NCBI GenBank assembly: GCA_041281825.1
Contig: CP166298.1
Location: forward strand, 4,340,001 to 4,404,000
From: Paenibacillus_D tarimensis_A
GTDB taxonomy: Bacteria; Bacillota; Bacilli; Paenibacillales; Paenibacillaceae
Direction of reading: 5' to 3'
DNA length: 64,000 nt
Shown in pieces: positions 58,561 through 64,000 of this stretch. Numbering within the stretch: position 1 is the first letter of the stretch; every line of letters begins with the position of its first letter. The position numbers were made by a program, and so were the translations under genes. Under the pieces are notes generated by a model. It saw only the letters and a program-made list of their open reading frames with translations. It was not told where the DNA came from and did not search any database.

Positions 58561-60297
58561 ATGGGAACAGAGGATAAAGAACGTCTTACTGGAGCGGGAG
58601 CTGACGATGCCGTCCTGGTGGCGAAAGCCCGTACCGGCGATACGGAAGCGTTCGGCGAGCTGGTCAGGCGCCATCGCGGCGCAGTATTTGGATTGGCCAA
58701 GTCCATTGTCGGCGATTTTCACCTTGCAGATGACGTCGTGCAAGAAGCCATGGTAAAAGCCTTCCTGAAGCTAGGGACGCTTGCCGATATGCGCCGCTTT
58801 TTGCCTTGGCTTCATCGCATCGTGCGCAATCAGGCGTTGCGCGCGGTGCGCAGAGGCGGCCGGTTTGCCAAAGAATGCCCCGTGCCCGAGTTTGCTCCGG
58901 CAGAACGGGGACCTGGAGCGCGCCCGGCTTCGACGGTACAGGCTTGGCCTGCGATGACCCCGTCTGCCGTGGCGGCATCCCGGGAAGAAGATCCATGCGA
59001 GCTGCTGTTGCAGCACGAAGTAACGGAAACGATCGCGGCGATGATCGGGCGGCTGCCGCCTGCCGAACGGAAAGTGTTTGCGGCACACGTGTTTCAGGAG
59101 CTCAGCCCACAAGAGATCGCGCGTTTGTTCGAAGCAAGCCCTGCAAGCGTGTACATGTCATTGTCCCGTTCCCGCAAAAAAATGCAGTCCGAAGCGCTTC
59201 GCATCAATCTTTCGCCGTCCGGCGGAAAGGGGATTATCATGCATTCCACAAAGAGTGCCGTTTTATCAAAACCGGCGATCTTGCATTCACGTATCGGACT
59301 GTATAATGAGTCCATTCGAAACTGTATTTACCATGCGCTGCCGTATGTAGGCAAAGGGCATTTCCGATACGACAAAGTGATGGCACTCACCGGTCATGCT
59401 TTTCAAATCAATATCGAGCGGCATCATATCGATTTATGCGGCGTTTACATGTACGCCGGAACGACCTTGTACCCGGACGGTATGTTGAATCTGGGCCTGA
59501 GCTCCTCACTAATTGACAAGTTCGGCTACGAGAGGATGCCGGAAGGACCCGTCAAAGATGAATTGTTCAACATGACGCTGGACATGATCCGTGAATCGAT
59601 CGACCGCGGAGTACCGGCGATTTTTGGCGGGGTTCATACTCAGTTTGCTCTGTACTACGGCTATCATGACGAACGGGAAACATTTTATGCCATCGATACG
59701 CTTGGCGAAATGGAAATTCCTTATTCGACGTTCCGCAACCGGCATTTATACGGATTCCTCATCGAGGAACCGGCGGCGATCGATGAACGGGAAGGTTTTC
59801 GCCGCGCGCTCGCGATGGCTGTACGGCACGGGCGGGGCAAAGAGGCGACTTTTGCCGGATTGGTGAACGGATTGCAGGCTTATGATGCTTGGATCCACGC
59901 TTTTAACAATAAGACGGTCGATGCCGCCGGCAATGCGGCCTGCATGCGGAATGTCGGAGATATGCGGGGATATGCCGCTTCTTGGTTGCTTCAATGGAAA
60001 CTGGACTGGAAGGCGAAAACACCTTCTGATGCTGTCATGGTCTCCTTATTAAGCCAAGCGGCCGAGATGTACGGGAAGGTGGCGGAATCGTTCCGGCTGT
60101 TGAAAGCGATGTTTCCATACCCCGAAGGCGCCGATCCCGGTCGCGGCGACGCCGCGCATGCCGCTGTTCACCTTCTGCTGCAAGCCCGGGAAGCGGAGGA
60201 AGCCGGATTGCTTCTGCTGGAGCGCATGCTTGTGCTTCTTAATGACGGCGGACCGGGGCCGCGGCTGATGGAACCGAATCCATTCTGGGTGTTTTAG
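58561..60297 (+). CDS. ECF sigma factor fused to a cysteine-peptidase-like (C39/BtrH-like) domain
   Basis: A 578-residue protein. Residues about 15-100 are sigma region 2 (AFGELVRRHRGAVFGLAKSIVGDFHLADDVVQEAMVKAF, FLPWLHRIVRNQALRAVRR) and 160-220 region 4 (LPPAERKVFAAHVFQELSPQEIARLFEASPASVYMSLSRSRKKM). From about 245 a second domain follows with Cys255 (RNCIYHAL), His359 (VFGGVHTQFALYYGYHDERETFYAIDTLGE) and Asp379, the order and spacing of a papain/C39-like fold similar to BtrH N-terminal domains. The last ~150 residues are helical. The join is a continuous frame, but GGAAAGGGG lies 6 bases before in-frame ATG 59239, so the second domain may also be made alone. A signal-sensing or acyl-transfer domain controlling the sigma factor is inference. 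Confidence 0.85.
   Translation: MGTEDKERLTGAGADDAVLVAKARTGDTEAFGELVRRHRGAVFGLAKSIVGDFHLADDVVQEAMVKAFLKLGTLADMRRFLPWLHRIVRNQALRAVRRGGRFAKECPVPEFAPAERGPGARPASTVQAWPAMTPSAVAASREEDPCELLLQHEVTETIAAMIGRLPPAERKVFAAHVFQELSPQEIARLFEASPASVYMSLSRSRKKMQSEALRINLSPSGGKGIIMHSTKSAVLSKPAILHSRIGLYNESIRNCIYHALPYVGKGHFRYDKVMALTGHAFQINIERHHIDLCGVYMYAGTTLYPDGMLNLGLSSSLIDKFGYERMPEGPVKDELFNMTLDMIRESIDRGVPAIFGGVHTQFALYYGYHDERETFYAIDTLGEMEIPYSTFRNRHLYGFLIEEPAAIDEREGFRRALAMAVRHGRGKEATFAGLVNGLQAYDAWIHAFNNKTVDAAGNAACMRNVGDMRGYAASWLLQWKLDWKAKTPSDAVMVSLLSQAAEMYGKVAESFRLLKAMFPYPEGADPGRGDAAHAAVHLLLQAREAEEAGLLLLERMLVLLNDGGPGPRLMEPNPFWVF
59222..59241 (+). promoter_or_regulatory. Internal ribosome-binding site and start in the sigma fusion gene
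   Basis: GGCGGAAAGGGGATTATC followed by in-frame ATG at 59239 has the strength and spacing of the gene's true starts. Use would give a 352-residue protein holding only the cysteine-peptidase-like and helical domains. Confidence 0.6.
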
Positions 60298-60318
60298 AGC
60301 GAAAGGAGAGAACACAGG

Positions 60319-61083
60319 ATGACGATGACAACCGCATATGCCGTTCAATTGGACTGCGTTCGGATGCGGGTACGCCGGCTGAAGCCGGCCATCCGTTTCT
60401 ACAGCGCGCTGTTCGGCTGGCCGGTCATACAGGAAATGTATAACGGAGAGATTTACGTGTTTCATATGTCGGATGGCAGGAAGCTTCTGCTGGACGATAT
60501 TCGCGGGGCGAGCATCATCGCGCCGTGGGCCCGGCCTGCCGCAGTAATATCCGTGCAGCATCTGGGAGCGACGCACGAACGAGCCGTTCGCGCCGGGTTA
60601 GACTACGTTTCAGAAATCGAGAACGGTGTACACTGCCGATATTTCGAATTCCGGGACAACGACGGTCATGAGTGGTGGATGGCCGATAGTGCTTTTGTCT
60701 ATCCCGGTACAGATGGAGTTCCCTCTGAGGGACCAATCAAGACGGTCCTGCCAAGCGTTGCGGTTTCGGTCTCCGACACGCGGAAGGCGGCTGAGCAACT
60801 TGCGGCTGTGTTGGATATCTCATTTTCATCGGTTAATGATGAGAGAGAGAGTCGGGGCTTGTCATTGCCGGATGGCGCGCGAATTGATTTTATTCCGCAG
60901 CTCGAAGGCGTTACAGGCAAGTTCCCGCAACTGCGGCTGCAAACGGCGGATTTGCCCGCTTCCTATCGGCATCTCCAGGCGATCGGCGCCGATCTTCTTT
61001 CGCGGTCCGACGAAGCCGAACGGGGGCAGCCGATCCGCTTAAGCGACCCCGACGGGCATTTACTCGAAGTCGAGCGATCTTGA
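60319..61083 (+). CDS. VOC-family protein, two glyoxalase-like modules
   Basis: A 254-residue protein with two VOC halves: residues 8-125 (RVRRLKPAIRFYSALFGWPVIQEMY ... CRYFEFRDNDGHEWWMAD) and 140-253 (VAVSVSDTRKAAEQLAAVLDISFSSVN ... IRLSDPDGHLLEVE). DxDGHxxE-type ends carry metal-binding Glu in the second half; the first half has DNDGHEW. Glyoxalase, dioxygenase or drug-binding VOC proteins share this fold, so function is open. Start has AAAGGAGA 10 bases upstream; the gap to the sigma gene is 22 bases, so they are likely one operon. Confidence 0.88.
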   Translation: MTMTTAYAVQLDCVRMRVRRLKPAIRFYSALFGWPVIQEMYNGEIYVFHMSDGRKLLLDDIRGASIIAPWARPAAVISVQHLGATHERAVRAGLDYVSEIENGVHCRYFEFRDNDGHEWWMADSAFVYPGTDGVPSEGPIKTVLPSVAVSVSDTRKAAEQLAAVLDISFSSVNDERESRGLSLPDGARIDFIPQLEGVTGKFPQLRLQTADLPASYRHLQAIGADLLSRSDEAERGQPIRLSDPDGHLLEVERS

Positions 61084-61240
61084 TAACTAGAAACGGCTGA
61101 CAATCGCAACGAACGGTTAACTGCGTTCCCCGATGAAAGAATGAAACTTCTGTAAACTTATTTATTTAATAATTAAACAGGGCGCCGCCATTACAGCAAC
61201 TAGCGTTCCATTGCCGTAGTGAGACAGCGCCCATCCCGTC

Positions 61241-63772
61241 TTATTTAATAAAATCCGCCATCGAACGCACTTCGATTTTACCCGGATTCGCCGGAACAAA
61301 CGGCTGTCCGTCCGAATGCCGTGCCAGAAAAGCAACAGTGACCGGCATGCCGGGAATGAGATCGAAGTAGTTGTCGCTGAACACGCCTTCCGCTTCGGAG
61401 GAGATCCAGACCTGTTTCGCAAGCCTATCCGTTTCAAGCGTATAACGTCTCTTCGCTCCGTCTTCTTCCACCTTTATATTAATGTCCGGCTTTCCGAGCT
61501 TCAGCTCTTTGGCAGGTACGAAATAATGCTCCTTGCTGTCCACGACCGCTCCCTCCGATTCTAGGGTTGCCAATAGAACAAGCGTCCGGGGATCGGAGCC
61601 GCTCAGCAGTTCCTCCGTCTTCACCGTATGAACGACACCCGCTCCATTCGCCGACATCTGGACCGGCTGCGACAGTTCTTTCAGCACCGCGCCGTTGAAA
61701 TCGAGCAGCTTCAGATGCAGCGTCCCTGAAACCGGCGACAACAGGTCGGTAACCAGATGAAAGTCGACTACGCCTTCCGTCGTCCCGTCAATCGACAGCA
61801 TCACATCGCGGAAGCTCCGCTTGGCGTAATATTGCATCGCTTTCCACCGTCCGAGATAGTCCACGCCCGCCCAGGATGCGACCGGCCAGCAATCGTTGAT
61901 CTGCCAATAAAGCGTGCCCATGCAGTACGTTTTATTACGCCTGTGCGCCTCGATCGCCATCTTCATCGCCTCCGCCTGCAAAATCTGGCTCATATACAGG
62001 AACGAAGGGAAATCTTTCGGCTCCGGCAAATACATGTCCATATATTCTTTAATCAAGCCGTTGCCGCGGGGGTTGCGCTGGTGAGCCGACATGACCTCCG
62101 ATTCCAATTCAAGATCCGACTCTTCCGCGTAAGTGCGTACGGTCTTATATTCCGGAAACGATTGGAACCCGTACTCGCTCATAAAGCGGCCGACGTAAAT
62201 ATTATAATTTTCAATCGGTTCCACCGCATGCCATACGCCCCAATAATGAATATCTCCGCTGGTAGAAGAGCTGGACGAATGCTGCTCTTTGTCTCCGGTC
62301 AATCCTGTCATCGGTGAAGAAGGCCAATACGGCATACCCGGCGCAAGCCGGTTTACGACTTCAGGCAGCAAACGGTGAAAGATCGTTTCATAGTCGGCCC
62401 AGATGCGTTCCCGGATTTCGGCCGGATACTCTTTCTTCCAGCCCCACCCCTTGTCTTCATCGTAATGCGACCACGCCGTATCGATTTCATTGTTGCCGCA
62501 CCATAATACGATGGAAGGGTGGTTCCGCAGCCGCTTCACATTGTCCTCGGCTTCCGCGCTTACACTCCGCAGGAAAGCCTCGTCTCCCGGATACATGCTG
62601 CAGGCGAACATGAAATCCTGCCAGACAAGTATTCCGTATTCGTCGCACAGCTCGTAGAAATCATCCGCTTCATAGATACCGCCGCCCCATACGCGCAGCA
62701 TATTCATATTGGATTCCGCTGCCGTCGCAATTTCATGGAGGTATCTTTCCCGCGTCACCTCGGTCACGAAGCTGTCGTTCGGGATATGGTTTGCGCCTTT
62801 CGCAAATACCGGAACGCCGTTTAACTCGATATAGAACGAGGTTCCGCGTTCATCCTTCTCCCGGATAAGCCGCACGGACCGGAGTCCGCTCCTTACGGAC
62901 CGCCTGTGAACGGATGCGCCGTCTTCCAGCAGCTCCGCCTTAAACGTATACATATGCGGCTCGCCCAGCCCTCTGCTCCACCACAGCTTCGGGTTATCGA
63001 TCGACAGCTCCAGCTGTACGGATTGGGTTCCTCCAATTAAGTGAACCTCCCGCTGCCATTCCATGCCGTCAGCCGCTATTTTCAACGTTCCGGTCCAATT
63101 CCGCTCCGACTGAATCTCCACGGTCCCCGCAAGCTTCGCCTTGTCGGCCGTCACTTCCTTCTGCTCTATGAAGAGATCGGTAATCCGGCAGCAGTTCCAC
63201 CCTTCAAGCTTAGCTTCTCTCCAGATGCCGCTCGTAACGAAGCGCGGTCCCCAGTCCCAGCCGTAATGATAGGGAGCCTTTCTTGCAAATACGCTAACTC
63301 TCTTGTCGCCAACTCCTCCATGCTCGGATTGATCATTCGAGGCAGGCAGCGCATATCCGAGCTTCTCCAGCTTCGGCAGATCCTCCCGAATCGGGGAGCG
63401 AAACCGAATGCGAATCGTATTATTTTGCTGTTGGATATGATCTTTCACATCGACCTTCCAAATACGGAACATATTGTCCGCCGATAAAACGAGCTTATCG
63501 TTGACGAAAACATCCGCATAGGTGTCCAGACCGTCGAAAACGAGCTCCAGATTGGATGACGCAAGAAGCTCTTCCGAAACGTCGAACCGGCACATATACT
63601 CCCAGTCTTTTTTATCGATCCACTGCAGATCTCTCTCGTTCGTACCGTAAAAAGGATCCGGTATCCGGCCGTTCTGCAGCAAATCCGTATGCACGCATCC
63701 GGGAACCTTGGCAGGCAGCCATTCCGTTTCCTGGCAAGCTTTGAACTTCCAGTCGTCCAGTATAATTTTCAT
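61241..63772 (-). CDS. GH2 beta-mannosidase
   Basis: An 843-residue GH2 enzyme. The N-terminal jelly roll (MKIILDDWKFKACQETEWLPAKVPGCVHTDLL) and KAPYHYGWDWGPRFVTSGIWREAKLEGW near residue 170 are typical of beta-mannosidases. The TIM barrel shows WGGGIYEADDFYELCDEYGILVWQDFMFACSMYP near 355, the acid Glu in VLWCGNNEIDTAW near 423, and the nucleophile Glu in MSEYGFQSFPEY near 520. A C-terminal Ig-like domain completes it. No signal peptide is seen; intracellular cleavage of beta-mannosides is inferred. ATG at 63772 with AGGAGTGAG upstream. Convergent with the VOC gene. Confidence 0.93.
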   Translation of the reverse strand: MKIILDDWKFKACQETEWLPAKVPGCVHTDLLQNGRIPDPFYGTNERDLQWIDKKDWEYMCRFDVSEELLASSNLELVFDGLDTYADVFVNDKLVLSADNMFRIWKVDVKDHIQQQNNTIRIRFRSPIREDLPKLEKLGYALPASNDQSEHGGVGDKRVSVFARKAPYHYGWDWGPRFVTSGIWREAKLEGWNCCRITDLFIEQKEVTADKAKLAGTVEIQSERNWTGTLKIAADGMEWQREVHLIGGTQSVQLELSIDNPKLWWSRGLGEPHMYTFKAELLEDGASVHRRSVRSGLRSVRLIREKDERGTSFYIELNGVPVFAKGANHIPNDSFVTEVTRERYLHEIATAAESNMNMLRVWGGGIYEADDFYELCDEYGILVWQDFMFACSMYPGDEAFLRSVSAEAEDNVKRLRNHPSIVLWCGNNEIDTAWSHYDEDKGWGWKKEYPAEIRERIWADYETIFHRLLPEVVNRLAPGMPYWPSSPMTGLTGDKEQHSSSSSTSGDIHYWGVWHAVEPIENYNIYVGRFMSEYGFQSFPEYKTVRTYAEESDLELESEVMSAHQRNPRGNGLIKEYMDMYLPEPKDFPSFLYMSQILQAEAMKMAIEAHRRNKTYCMGTLYWQINDCWPVASWAGVDYLGRWKAMQYYAKRSFRDVMLSIDGTTEGVVDFHLVTDLLSPVSGTLHLKLLDFNGAVLKELSQPVQMSANGAGVVHTVKTEELLSGSDPRTLVLLATLESEGAVVDSKEHYFVPAKELKLGKPDINIKVEEDGAKRRYTLETDRLAKQVWISSEAEGVFSDNYFDLIPGMPVTVAFLARHSDGQPFVPANPGKIEVRSMADFIK

Positions 63773-63863
63773 CTGCTCTCACTCCTGTGTTGGTTATATA
63801 TAGGGTTCGAATCGCCCAGCAGTAGATCTTGACACACTCAATCATTCCATATTATCTATTATT

Positions 63864-63998
63864 TCACCTTATGACGCCAACCAACCCCAGCCGGAAGTTG
63901 GTACCGGTGCATCCGGGTTTGTTGCCGTGCAATACTTCGAGTTCACATGAATGGGACTCTCTCTCCAGTTCATCGCCCAGGAAACTTAGCCGGAACCA
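63864..63998 (-). CDS. Possible C-terminal end of a gene cut by the window
   Basis: An open frame of 44 codons enters from the right edge of the window (WFRLSFLGDELERE then CELEVLHGNKPGCTGTN, ending FRLGLVGVIR) and stops at 63864-63866. Codon use resembles the neighbours and the end looks like a beta-sandwich domain, but it is too short to name. The 91-base gap to the GH2 start holds AT-rich sequence with TATTATC. Confidence 0.35.
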   Translation of the reverse strand, partial: WFRLSFLGDELERESHSCELEVLHGNKPGCTGTNFRLGLVGVIR

Positions 63999-64000
63999 GC

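Overview
The window looks like chromosomal DNA of an endospore-forming Bacillota, most likely Paenibacillaceae (Paenibacillus or Cohnella type). The reasons are the many glycoside hydrolases each paired with an Lpl/Yte-type ABC importer, YesS/YesM/YesN-like regulators, sporulation genes (cmpA, yyaC), strong GGAGG ribosome sites with frequent TTG/GTG starts, and moderately high GC.

Layout. 1-16.5 kb: a minus-strand pectin / rhamnogalacturonan operon, read from 14.06 kb leftwards: two paralogous sugar-binding lipoproteins, two permeases, a GH43, an unknown alpha-toroid-like protein, a GH105, a GH28 and two more GH43 enzymes, the last cut by the window edge. It is divergent from a membrane-anchored AraC regulator (YesS type). 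16.7-25.1 kb: a YkuK-like gene, then a second sugar locus made of a LacI regulator, a GH35 beta-galactosidase, two permeases and a binding protein, with three palindromic operators between lacI and the GH35 gene. 25.3-29.8 kb: a DUF368/PopT-type membrane protein and a YesM/YesN two-component pair. 29.9-30.5 kb: five tRNA genes (Leu, Lys, Glu, Ser, Asn). 30.6-46 kb: mostly housekeeping and sporulation genes (SprT-like, CmpA, Tex, MBL hydrolase, thioredoxin-like, DedA, cupredoxin, O-antigen-ligase-like, diguanylate cyclase, methyltransferase, alpha/beta hydrolase, YyaC, DUF1128). 46.2-51.1 kb: the Leloir operon galK-galE-galT, divergent from an AraC regulator. 51.5-58 kb: an LDH-like gene and six genes forming two ABC-2 exporters. 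58.5-61.1 kb: an ECF sigma factor fused to a cysteine-peptidase-like domain, followed by a VOC protein. 61.2-64 kb: a GH2 beta-mannosidase and a gene fragment.

How it fits together. Extracellular and intracellular glycosidases with matching importers would take up pectin side-chain oligosaccharides; galactose released by the GH35 enzyme could enter the galKET route. Membrane-anchored AraC and YesMN-type sensors and a LacI repressor give locus-specific control.

Most unusual signals: (1) a family of short hairpin repeats found in five clusters, always in the same orientation, always directly upstream of the Shine-Dalgarno of a minus-strand gene, with compensatory stem changes; in two cases the repeat supplies the stop codon of the upstream gene; (2) the ECF-sigma / Cys-His-Asp domain fusion with an internal ribosome site that could make the C-terminal domain separately; (3) two 129-130 bp inverted-repeat elements of like architecture, one lying inside a possible IS200/IS605-derived non-autonomous element.
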